From assembly GCF_001426405.1 (NCBI RefSeq), contig NZ_LMEP01000006.1:68876-132875 (forward strand): a stretch of 64,000 nt of DNA, in the 5' to 3' direction. Below are positions 1-9,621 of this stretch, in pieces. Numbering within the stretch: the first letter of the stretch is position 1; every line of letters starts with the position of its first letter. Both the position numbers and the translations under genes were made by a program. This DNA is from Streptomyces sp. Root1304. Its GTDB lineage: Bacteria > Actinomycetota > Actinomycetes > Streptomycetales > Streptomycetaceae. The notes beneath the pieces are model-generated. The model had not been told where the DNA came from, searched no databases, and worked only from the letters and a program-made list of their open reading frames with translations.

Positions 1-696
1 GCCCTCGCCTCCTGGCTGGAGGCCGCGGGTGTGCCGGCCGTCCGGGCGGCCGAGGAGAAGCCGCGTCTCGTCGACGGGCATCCGGTCACCCTCTGGCACC
101 GGCTGCCCGACGCGGTGCGGCCGACGGAGCCCCGTGACCTGGCCCCGCTGCTCCGCGCGGTGCACGCGCTGCCCGAGCCGGCCGGCTTCACCCTGCCCCG
201 GCGCGAGCTGCTCGGCGGGGTCGAGCGGTGGCTGCGGCTCGCGGGTGACGCGATCGACCCGGCGGACGCGGCCTTCCTCCGCGAGCGGCGCGATGCCTTC
301 GCCCCCGCGGCGGCGGCGCTGACCCCGCACCTGGCGCCGGGCCCGATCCACGGCGACGCCCTCCCCCGGAACGTCCACGTCGGCCCGGAAGGACCGGTCC
401 TGGTGGACCTGGAGACCTTCTCGTCCGATCTGCGCGAGCACGACCTCGTGGTCCTCGCGCTCTCCCGGGACCGGTACGGCCTGGACCCGGCGGCGTACGA
501 GGCGTTCACGGAGGCGTACGGCTGGGACGTGCGCGCGTGGGAGGGGTGCGCGGTGCTGCGCGGGGCGCGGGAGACCGCGAGCTGCGCGTGGGTGGCGCAG
601 CACGCGCCGTCGAACCCGAAGGCGCTGGCCGAGTTCGAGCGGCGGGTGGCCTCGCTGCGGGACGGCGACCCCGAGGTGCGCTGGTACCCGTTCTGA
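1..696 (+). CDS. APH-fold phosphotransferase, 5'-truncated by window edge
   Basis: The frame is open to the left edge, so the true start is outside the window; 231 residues are visible. The protein is the C-terminal part of an aminoglycoside/choline-kinase-like phosphotransferase. The catalytic loop appears as HGDALPRN at about visible residues 117-124 (Asp base, Asn metal ligand), followed by the second acidic metal motif in LVDLETFSSDL near residue 136. These enzymes transfer the ATP gamma-phosphate to a small-molecule hydroxyl; the substrate cannot be told from sequence. The following gene starts only 4-46 bases after the stop, so the two may be co-transcribed. The APH-fold call is confident; calling it a resistance gene would not be justified. 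Confidence 0.8.
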   Translation, partial: ALASWLEAAGVPAVRAAEEKPRLVDGHPVTLWHRLPDAVRPTEPRDLAPLLRAVHALPEPAGFTLPRRELLGGVERWLRLAGDAIDPADAAFLRERRDAFAPAAAALTPHLAPGPIHGDALPRNVHVGPEGPVLVDLETFSSDLREHDLVVLALSRDRYGLDPAAYEAFTEAYGWDVRAWEGCAVLRGARETASCAWVAQHAPSNPKALAEFERRVASLRDGDPEVRWYPF

Positions 697-742
697 CATC
701 ATGATCCCGTCGAACCGGCCGGTGGTGAACGGGGTGTTGAAG

Positions 743-1573
743 ATGCGGGTGGAGCTTTCGGACGTCACGCTGGACGTCGAGGTGAGCGGTGAGGGTCCGG
801 CGGTCCTGCTGGTGCACGGCTTCCCGGACTCGCACCACCTGTGGCGCCACCAGGTCGCCGCGCTCACGACGGCGGGCTTCCGGTGCGTGGCCCCCACGCT
901 GCGGGGCTTCGGCGCCTCGGACCGCCCCGAGGGCGGCCCGGAGGCGTACCACCCGGGGAAGCACGTCGGCGATCTGGTCGAGCTCCTGGCGCGGCTCGAC
1001 CTGGACCGGGTCCATGTGGTGGGCCACGACTGGGGTTCGGGCATCGCGCAGGGCCTGACCCAGTTCTTCCCGGACCGGGTGCGGAGCCTGAGCATCCTGT
1101 CCGTGGGGCATCTGGGGGCGATCCGGTCCGCGGGCTGGGAGCAGCGGCAGCGGTCCTGGTACATGCTGCTGTTCCAGCTGGCCGGGCTGGCCGAGGACTG
1201 GCTCGCCCGGGACGACTTCGCCGGCCTGCGGGACATGCTGGGCGAGCACCCGGACGCGGAGTCCCTGATCGAGGAGCTGCGGGCGCCCGGCGCGCTGACG
1301 GCCGCGCTGAACATCTACCGGGCGGGCATCCCGGCGGAGGTCCAGTTCGGCCCGGAGGCCCCGGCGGTGCCGTTGCCGGAGTCGGTGCCGGTGATGGGCG
1401 TGTGGTCGACCGGCGACCGTTTCCTCACCGAGCGCTCGATGTCCGGGACGGCGGAGTACGTGGCGGGCGACTGGCGTTACGAGCGGGTCGAGGACGCGGG
1501 CCACTGGCTCCAGCTGGACCAGCCGGAGAAGGTGAACGACCTGCTGCTCTCCTTCCTGAAGGAGAACTCCTAG
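743..1573 (+). CDS. alpha/beta hydrolase, epoxide hydrolase/haloalkane dehalogenase type
   Basis: This 276-residue cytosolic enzyme has the alpha/beta-hydrolase layout: oxyanion segment LVHGFPDS (about 23-30), nucleophile elbow VVGHDWGSG with Asp96 in place of Ser, a late acid in STGDRF, and the catalytic His in DAGHWLQLDQPEKV. An Asp nucleophile in GHDWG is the hallmark of epoxide hydrolases and haloalkane dehalogenases rather than esterases. The ATG at 743 matches the family N-terminus; an in-frame ATG at 701 would add 14 residues with no better ribosome site. Its stop codon shares a CTAG tetranucleotide with the stop of the convergent exonuclease gene. The physiological substrate is unknown. 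Confidence 0.85.
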   Translation: MRVELSDVTLDVEVSGEGPAVLLVHGFPDSHHLWRHQVAALTTAGFRCVAPTLRGFGASDRPEGGPEAYHPGKHVGDLVELLARLDLDRVHVVGHDWGSGIAQGLTQFFPDRVRSLSILSVGHLGAIRSAGWEQRQRSWYMLLFQLAGLAEDWLARDDFAGLRDMLGEHPDAESLIEELRAPGALTAALNIYRAGIPAEVQFGPEAPAVPLPESVPVMGVWSTGDRFLTERSMSGTAEYVAGDWRYERVEDAGHWLQLDQPEKVNDLLLSFLKENS

Positions 1574-2310
1574 CCGACCGGCCGGCCGACGGGCGCCACC
1601 ACCGGACCGCGCAGGGGCCACGTGGGATCCACGACCGCTTCCGCGTCGCCCTTGCGGCGCAGGAAGTCCTGGAAGTTCTCGGCCCAGGCGCGGTACCAGA
1701 CGATCTGCCGCTCGTGGAGTTCGGCCGGGTCGAGCTCGGCGACCTCGCGGTGCCGCTCGGCTATCGCGACGGCGACCCGGACGGCGGCCAGCGCGTCGGC
1801 GGCGGCCTGGTGGGCGGCTTCGAGCACGACGCCGTACTCCCCGCAGACGGCTTCCAGGGTCCGCTTGCCGCGCCGGTAGCGGTCGACGGCCCGGTCGATG
1901 GTGTACGGGTCGACGACGGGTCCGACGGGCACGCCGCCGAGCCGCTCGCTCAGCGAGGGCAGCCCGTGGCGGTGCAGCTCCGCGGAGAGCAGCGTCAGGT
2001 CGAAGCCGGCGTTGTACGCGACGACGGGGACGCCGTCCTCCCAGTACGCGGTGAGGGTCCGCGCGATCTCGTCGGCGACCTCGCGCACCGGCCGGCCCTC
2101 GGCGGCCGCGCGCTCGTTGCTGATGCCGTGGATCGCGGAGGCCTGTTCCGGGATGCGGATGCCCGGGTCGGCGAGCCAGTCCCGCCGCTGTGCGATGTGT
2201 CCCCCGCCGTCGACCTCGATGATCGAGGCCGTCACGATACGGGCCTCCAGCGGTTCTGTGCCGGTCGTCTCCAGGTCGAAGCCGACCAGCGTTTCGCCGT
2301 GCCAAGCCAT
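1570..2310 (-). CDS. DEDDh 3'-5' exonuclease (DnaQ/PolIII epsilon-like)
   Basis: A 246-residue exonuclease of the DnaQ superfamily. The ExoI motif is GFDLETTG near the N-terminus, ExoII lies in VVAYNAGFDLTLL, and the ExoIII His-Asp pair lies in the AAHQAAADALA segment. It would degrade single-stranded DNA or RNA 3' ends with two metal ions; as a stand-alone protein without polymerase or UvrC-like domains its role is probably repair or nucleotide turnover. The ATG at 2310 is supported by an AAGGAGG ribosome site just upstream; a longer frame from 2358 lacks one. The HEPN gene ends 87 bases upstream on the same strand, so they may be co-transcribed. Confidence 0.85.
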   Translation of the reverse strand: MAWHGETLVGFDLETTGTEPLEARIVTASIIEVDGGGHIAQRRDWLADPGIRIPEQASAIHGISNERAAAEGRPVREVADEIARTLTAYWEDGVPVVAYNAGFDLTLLSAELHRHGLPSLSERLGGVPVGPVVDPYTIDRAVDRYRRGKRTLEAVCGEYGVVLEAAHQAAADALAAVRVAVAIAERHREVAELDPAELHERQIVWYRAWAENFQDFLRRKGDAEAVVDPTWPLRGPVVAPVGRPVG

Positions 2311-2397
2311 CGGGTCCTCCTTACGTGATCTCCCCCGTGGTGCTGACCACCCTCGCACGCACCACTGACAACGCCCCCGGCTGCCCCCGGCGAGAGG

Positions 2398-3684
2398 TCA
2401 GGAGACGGGCCGGGAGTCGAGCCAGACGGACTCGAATTCCTCCCGGTACGTCTCGAAGAGTCCGTGATCGCCGTCACGTGCGCCCTGGCCGTGGCGGACC
2501 ACGTTCCGGCCGCCGCCGCGCAGCACCAGGACGGGTGCCTCCATGCCCCGGGCCCGGCGCAGATAGGACTGCACGACGCCGACGCCGTCCGGGCCGTCGC
2601 CGTCCACCAGGTAGGCGGTGAAGCGGGGGGTCTCGTCGAAGACGTGGATCTGGAAGGCGCCGGGGTCGCGGAGCTTGGAGCGGACCCGGCGCATGTGCAG
2701 GATGTTCATCTCGACCGAGCGGCTCAGCTCGCCCTTCTTCAGGCCCAGTTCCCGTTCGCGGCGCTTGACCGCGCTGCTGGCGGGGTTGAGGAAGAGGAGG
2801 CGGGTCCGGCAGCCGGACTCGGCGAGCCGGACCATGCGGCGGCCGGAGAAGTTCTGCACCAGCAGATTGAGGCCTATGCCGGTGGCGTCGAGGCGGCGGG
2901 CGCCGCCGAAGAGGTCCTCGGCGGGCAGCTGCCGCTGGAGCCGCACCCGGTCGGGGTGGACGGAGACCACGTCCGCGTACCGGTCGCCCACGAGGTCCTC
3001 GACCGCGTCCACGGGCAGCCGGTCGGCGGACGGCACTCCGGCGCCGCTGCCGAGGATCTCCAGGATGCGGGCGGAGGCCCGTTCGGACTGGGCGAGCACG
3101 GTCAGCGAGAGGGCCCGGTTGCGGGAGACCACGTTGCGCGTGACCTCCAGCTCGTCGAGGGCGAGCTCCACCTCGCGCCGGTCGTCGAAGTAGGGCTCGA
3201 AGCAGGGCCAGTGCTGCACCATCAGCTCGCGCAGCTGCGGCAGGGTGAGGAAGCTGAGGACGTTGTCGTCGGCCGGGTCGAGGAGGTAGCCCTTGCGGCG
3301 GGAGACCTCGCGGACGGCGACGGCCCGCTGGACCCATTCCTGGCCGGCCGGGCCCGCCGCGGCCACCACCCACTCCTCGCCGTGCACGGGCTCGTACACG
3401 GGCCGCAGGACGGCGGCGACCACGGCGCGGAGCCGCTGCTCGACGAGGTTCAGCCAGATGTAGGCCCGCCCGGCGCGCTGGGCGCGGGTGCGGACCTCGC
3501 TCCAGGCCTCGGCGTCCCAGTCGATCTCGGCCCCTATCTCCACGGGCCGGGCGACGGTGACCGCGCCGGGCGGCACGACGCCCGGGGTGGCCGCGCCGGA
3601 CGACGCCGAGGCCTCCGCGGGCTCGGCCGGGCCCCCCTCGTGACCCGAATCACCTGGGGGCAGCTCCAGACCTCCCGAGCTCAC
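2398..3684 (-). CDS. SAV2148-family HEPN-domain protein
   Basis: A 428-residue protein recognised as the Streptomyces-conserved SAV2148 family with a HEPN-like helical domain. After a low-complexity acidic/Pro-rich N-terminus (about 1-50) comes the highly conserved block beginning IDWDAEAWSEVRTRAQ, with RAYIWLNLVEQRLRAV, then long helical segments and a C-terminal beta-rich half including VQSYLRRARGMEAPVLVLR. HEPN domains often bind or cleave RNA via Rx4-6H; I do not see an unambiguous active motif, so activity is unproven. I chose GTG 3684 because it gives the usual family N-terminus SSGGLELPPGD; ATG/GTG choices up to 3798 would add about 38 unconserved residues. Function is unknown. Confidence 0.8.
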   Translation of the reverse strand: MSSGGLELPPGDSGHEGGPAEPAEASASSGAATPGVVPPGAVTVARPVEIGAEIDWDAEAWSEVRTRAQRAGRAYIWLNLVEQRLRAVVAAVLRPVYEPVHGEEWVVAAAGPAGQEWVQRAVAVREVSRRKGYLLDPADDNVLSFLTLPQLRELMVQHWPCFEPYFDDRREVELALDELEVTRNVVSRNRALSLTVLAQSERASARILEILGSGAGVPSADRLPVDAVEDLVGDRYADVVSVHPDRVRLQRQLPAEDLFGGARRLDATGIGLNLLVQNFSGRRMVRLAESGCRTRLLFLNPASSAVKRRERELGLKKGELSRSVEMNILHMRRVRSKLRDPGAFQIHVFDETPRFTAYLVDGDGPDGVGVVQSYLRRARGMEAPVLVLRGGGRNVVRHGQGARDGDHGLFETYREEFESVWLDSRPVS

Positions 3685-3794
3685 CCGCGCACCGCCTTCT
3701 GCTCCTGGACGCCCGTGTCGACCGGTCCGACAACGATCAAGGAAGGGTACTCCGGGAGCGGGAGGCGGTGCAGCAGGATCGTCAGGCTCCTTCG

Positions 3795-5177
3795 TCAACT
3801 CCCCAGATCGGGCTGGCCGTTCTGCGAGGCGAGATCGGGCGGAGTGAGCGGATTCATAGCGGTTACGTCCCTGGGCGCGAGCTGGAAGCCCTGCCAGTGG
3901 ACCGGCATGGGCTGCTGGTCCTCGTCCCGGGCGATGTGGTGGAACCCGATGTTGACCCAGACGGACGGTTTGGTCAGAGTCTCACCGTTGACCCATTTGT
4001 CCACGCTGTCACCGGCGTTGGGCGCGCAGTTGCCGATGTTGTTGCTGGCGAACTTCTCACAGGCGCGGGCCTGCGTGAAGTACACGTCGTGCTTGGTGAA
4101 GCCGCGCCCGGCGTGGGTGTCGGTGTGGCCGGGCACGATCTCGTACGAGCGGGCGTGGCCGTCGGCGTTCTTGCCGGTGCCACTGACCACCCGCCACCAG
4201 CGCATGTTCCTGGCGTCCCCGGCGAGCTCCTTGGTGACGACGGTCCGCTTGGTCTTCACGGTCGGTCCGCCGCCGCCCGCGGGCGGCGGGGTGACGGTGG
4301 AGTCGAACTGCTCGATCCGGTCCTTGGTGGAGCCGTCGAGACCGAAGTCGAGCTTCCAGAAGACGTTGTGGGCGTGGCTGGTGGCGTAGGCGCGGGCGCC
4401 CTTGCCGAGCGGCCAGCCGCGCCCGTCGGTGGCGTCGTAGTCGACGGGCGAGAGGCTGCCGGTGGCTCCGACGTTGGCGCCGATGGTGCCGTCGGCGGAG
4501 AAGCGCCACTCGGAGATGTACTCGTACCAGCCGACCTTGTTCACGGTGTAGACGAGCAGGTCCTTGGCCTGTGCCTGCCAGACCTTGGAGCCGTTGTCGC
4601 TGGCCATGCGGTAGGCGTGGCCGCGGGCCCTGGTCGTGGTGCACAGGCCCTTCACCTGGCCGACCTCGGGCACCTTGATGGTGGTGAGGGTGCCGCCGGG
4701 GCACTCGGCCGGCTTGAGGTTCTGCAGGCCCCAGCCGAAGCCCGCGCCGGTGAGGTCGTCGTACTCGGCGACGCCGTCGTCGTACGGCACGTGGATCTGG
4801 GCGAGCCGGGCGCTGGCCAGGACCTTCACGGGGGCGGCGGCACCGGGCGGCTGGAAGGTGACCTTGTCGAGGGTGAGGCCGGCGTCGGTGTCGTAGCGCC
4901 AGCACATCCGCCAGACGGTGCCGCCGTCGAGCTTCTGGGTGATGCGGTAGGCGGCGGAGCAGTCGGCCGACGGCGGGACGGGCGCGCGGGTCGGGGACGG
5001 CGGGACGGGCCCGCGCGTCGGGGAGGGCGGGACGGGCGCGGCGGTGGCCGCGGGTGCGGAGGCGGCCGTGGCGGTGCCGAGCAGGACGGCCGCGGCCAGG
5101 ACGGCGCCGCGTCGGCGGGCCCGGTTCGGCTCGTGGGTCCGGTCCCGTCGGCGGGCCGGGGTGCGCGGGTGGGACAT
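3795..5177 (-). CDS. secreted copper amine oxidase-like protein (catalytic domain only)
   Basis: A 460-residue exported protein: an Arg-rich n-region, a hydrophobic Ala/Leu core, an Ala-x-Ala cleavage region and a Pro/Thr linker precede a domain resembling the catalytic beta-sandwich of copper/TPQ amine oxidases. Two copper-ligand histidines can be aligned in SHAHNVFWKLDFGLDG and the third in GFHHIARDEDQQPMPV. The cofactor tyrosine may lie in GWYEYISEW, where the family has NYD/E, so Asn is replaced by Trp. The family's catalytic Asp (in AFDxGE) aligns with Thr. It is shorter than the usual 640-700 residues because the N2/N3 domains are absent; a candidate for them is the gene 54 bases upstream. 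It may be a split or diverged enzyme. Start ATG 5177 has an AGGGAG site. Confidence 0.7.
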   Translation of the reverse strand: MSHPRTPARRRDRTHEPNRARRRGAVLAAAVLLGTATAASAPAATAAPVPPSPTRGPVPPSPTRAPVPPSADCSAAYRITQKLDGGTVWRMCWRYDTDAGLTLDKVTFQPPGAAAPVKVLASARLAQIHVPYDDGVAEYDDLTGAGFGWGLQNLKPAECPGGTLTTIKVPEVGQVKGLCTTTRARGHAYRMASDNGSKVWQAQAKDLLVYTVNKVGWYEYISEWRFSADGTIGANVGATGSLSPVDYDATDGRGWPLGKGARAYATSHAHNVFWKLDFGLDGSTKDRIEQFDSTVTPPPAGGGGPTVKTKRTVVTKELAGDARNMRWWRVVSGTGKNADGHARSYEIVPGHTDTHAGRGFTKHDVYFTQARACEKFASNNIGNCAPNAGDSVDKWVNGETLTKPSVWVNIGFHHIARDEDQQPMPVHWQGFQLAPRDVTAMNPLTPPDLASQNGQPDLGS

Positions 5178-5231
5178 GGGAACGTACTCCCTCGTACGAG
5201 ATGCGGCAGGAGAGGACGGGCGCGGCGGTGG

Positions 5232-6077
5232 TCAGCCGACGCGGGTGACCGTCCTCGCCGAGAGGTCGACGATCAGGTTGCGGGTGTCGATCCAGGCCCC
5301 GTTGAGGACCTTGGTGACGAGCCGGACGCAGCGGTGCTCACCGCAACGGGCCAGCTGCGGAGGTACGTTCGCCTCGCGGTAGGTGCGGTAGACGTCGCCG
5401 TTGAACCACAGCTGGGTGGTCGAGGTGAGCGCCTTGCCGGTGGCGTCCGCGTAGTCCTCCTTGACGCCCTTGCCGAGCGGGCTCGCGAGGATCAGTTCGA
5501 GGGCCGCGCGGAGTTCCTCGGGGTGGGCGGAGGGCTGGACGCCGCGCTGGGCGCCGGACCGCTCGACCTTCCCCGTGTCGAGGTTGACGGTGCGGGTGAT
5601 GAGCTCGTCCCGCTTGTAGTCGTAGAAGCGGACCTCGGCGCGGCGGGTGCCGTCCCCGGGCAGCGGGTCGGCGAGGTCGGTGCCGAGGTGCTGGGGGCCG
5701 CGTCCGCCCGCGACGTCCTGCTGGGCGGCGGCGCCGGGCGGGGTCAGCGCCAGGCTCTCCGCCCGGGCGAGCTCGTCGTCGGTGAGCGGGTCGCTGCCGA
5801 CGCCCTTCTCCCCCTCGGCGGCGGCGGGGACGACGGTCGCCGGCGCGGGCGCGGTGCCCCCGGTCGCCGTCCCTCCGCCGCCCTGCTGTCCGTAGCCGGC
5901 GGCGCCGCCGTCGGCTCCGGCCGAGCCGTCGGCCGCGACGGTCCCCCGGCCGCCCGGAGTGTCGTCCGCCCCTGCCGGGCCCGGCAGGCTGATCGCGACC
6001 GCGACGGCGGTTCCCGTCACCGCCATGGCCGCTCCGGCCACCACCTTCCCCAGGTGGCGGCGTGCTATTTCGTACAC
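5232..6077 (-). CDS. exported protein, possible N2/N3 partner of the amine oxidase-like protein
   Basis: A 281-residue exported protein with a twin-arginine-like start (ARRHLGK followed by a long Ala/Val hydrophobic core ending near PAGAD), a Gly/Ala-rich linker and a C-terminal globular part. DPLTDDELARAESLAL resembles the opening of amine-oxidase N2 domains, and the end (VTKVLNGAWIDTRNLIVDL) has the alternating pattern of cystatin-like N2/N3 folds, so I infer it supplies the domains missing from the neighbour. It lies 54 bases upstream of that gene on the same strand, which suggests an operon. GTG 6077 is preferred because GAGGGGG lies just upstream; GTG 6113 is the longer alternative. The domain assignment is tentative. 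Confidence 0.6.
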   Translation of the reverse strand: MYEIARRHLGKVVAGAAMAVTGTAVAVAISLPGPAGADDTPGGRGTVAADGSAGADGGAAGYGQQGGGGTATGGTAPAPATVVPAAAEGEKGVGSDPLTDDELARAESLALTPPGAAAQQDVAGGRGPQHLGTDLADPLPGDGTRRAEVRFYDYKRDELITRTVNLDTGKVERSGAQRGVQPSAHPEELRAALELILASPLGKGVKEDYADATGKALTSTTQLWFNGDVYRTYREANVPPQLARCGEHRCVRLVTKVLNGAWIDTRNLIVDLSARTVTRVG

Positions 6078-6215
6078 ACTTCCCCCTCTTTCCCCCTCTT
6101 GGTCTGCGGTCACCCGGTAGGACGGGGCGAAGTCCTAGGAGGTTGCGCCTCTTTCGGGCAGGATTCGGCCGAAGAACACCTCCATAACCCGGACAGAAGA
6201 GGAAGATTCGTATCC

Positions 6216-8310
<2,095 letters not shown>

Positions 8311-8336
<26 letters not shown>

Positions 8337-9540
8337 GCTCCCGTACCGGAGCCGTCACCCGCACCGTCCACGACAGCACCGCGCAGGCCACCGCCGCCCC
8401 CACCGCCACCGCGAAGGCGGCGGGGGCGCCGTGGCCTTCGGCGAGGCGTCCCGAGACGGCGAGGGCGAGGGCCTGGCCGGCGACGACCCCGCTGGTCAGG
8501 AAGGCCATGGACTCGGCGAGCCGGGCAGCCGGGACGGTCCGCTCGGTGAGCCCGAAGACCGTGATCAGGTGCGGGGCGTAGGCGGCGCCGAGGACGACCA
8601 CCACCGCGTAGAGCGCACCGAGCGAGCCGACGGACAGCAGCGGCAGGGAGAGGACGACCAGCGCGACGGTCGCCGCCCGCCAGCGGGTCATCAGCCCGAT
8701 CCGGGCGGGCACGGCCGCCATGGAGAGCCCGACGGCGGCGCTCATCACCCCCATCGCCGCGTAGACCAGACCGGCCTGGGCGGGTGCGCCCAGCTCCTCG
8801 GTGAGTGCCGTGATCCCGGCCTGGGAGGCGCCGAACATGGCGCCCTGGAGGACCATCGCACCCCGGAGGGCGTACGCGGACCCCGGCAGCCGCGTCCGTT
8901 CGGCGGCGCCCGTACGGGTGGACGCGGCCGGGTCCGGAAGGGTGGCGCGCGCGGAGGGGTGGAGGGCGAAGGCCGTGCCGAAGACGGTGAGGAGCAGCGC
9001 CGCCAGGAGGAGTGCGGCGGCCGGGTGGGCGACGGCGGCGGCGAGGCCGACGAGGGCCGGGCCGAGGACGAAGGACACCTCGTCGAGGGTGCCCTCGAAG
9101 GAGAGCACCGTGCCGACGAGCCGGTCGTCCGCGCCCGAGCGGCGGGCGAGGGCCACCGAGCGGGTCCGGGCGAGCGGCCCGATCTGGGGGACGGTGGCCC
9201 CGGAGAGGACGGCGACGGCCATGAGCCAGGCGGTGGGGGCGTGGGCGAGCGCGGCGAGGACGAGTCCGGTGACGGCGAGCGCGTTCGCGAGGGAGGCGGC
9301 GAGGACGACCCCGCGCTGGCCGTGGCGGTCGGTGAGCCGCCCGAGGACGGGTCCGGCGACGGTCTGCCCGGCGGCGAGCGCACCGCCCACGAGGCCGGCC
9401 GTGGCGAGGGAGCCGCTCGTCCCGGCGACCAGGAGGAGGCTGCCGAGCTGGCACATGGCGGTGGGCAGCCGGCCCAGGAAGGAGACGACGGGGAGGGCGG
9501 GGCCGAGCAGCGAGAGCGTGTCGCGATACATCCGGAGCAT
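8311..9540 (-). CDS. MFS transporter
   Basis: A 409-residue major facilitator with about twelve hydrophobic segments. The loop GRLTDRHGQRGVV between helices 2 and 3 fits the MFS signature G-x-x-x-D-R-x-G-R-R. A central hydrophilic loop (RTGAAERTRLPG) separates the two six-helix halves. No binding protein or synthesis genes neighbour it, so the substrate is unknown; single-component drug- or sugar-efflux permeases look like this. The start is at ATG 9540 (MLRMYRD), with a second ATG three codons in. It is divergent from treY across 81 bases, so the two promoters probably overlap. Its 3' end overlaps glgX. Confidence 0.85.
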
Positions 9541-9621
9541 CGGGCGAACGTAACGCGACGCACCCGAACGAGTGCATGGGGCGATGACACAGAAGCCCTC
9601 CGACGGGGTACGTACGTTCGC

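Noticed and set aside
1570..1573. Shared CTAG tetranucleotide forming both convergent stop codons
   Set aside because: A neat packing detail but common at convergent gene ends and not evidence of regulation.
506..2305. Long leftward open frame of 599 codons over the hydrolase and exonuclease genes
   Set aside because: It is antisense to two well-supported genes, has Arg/Pro/Gly shadow composition and no family features; GC-rich DNA commonly yields such frames.
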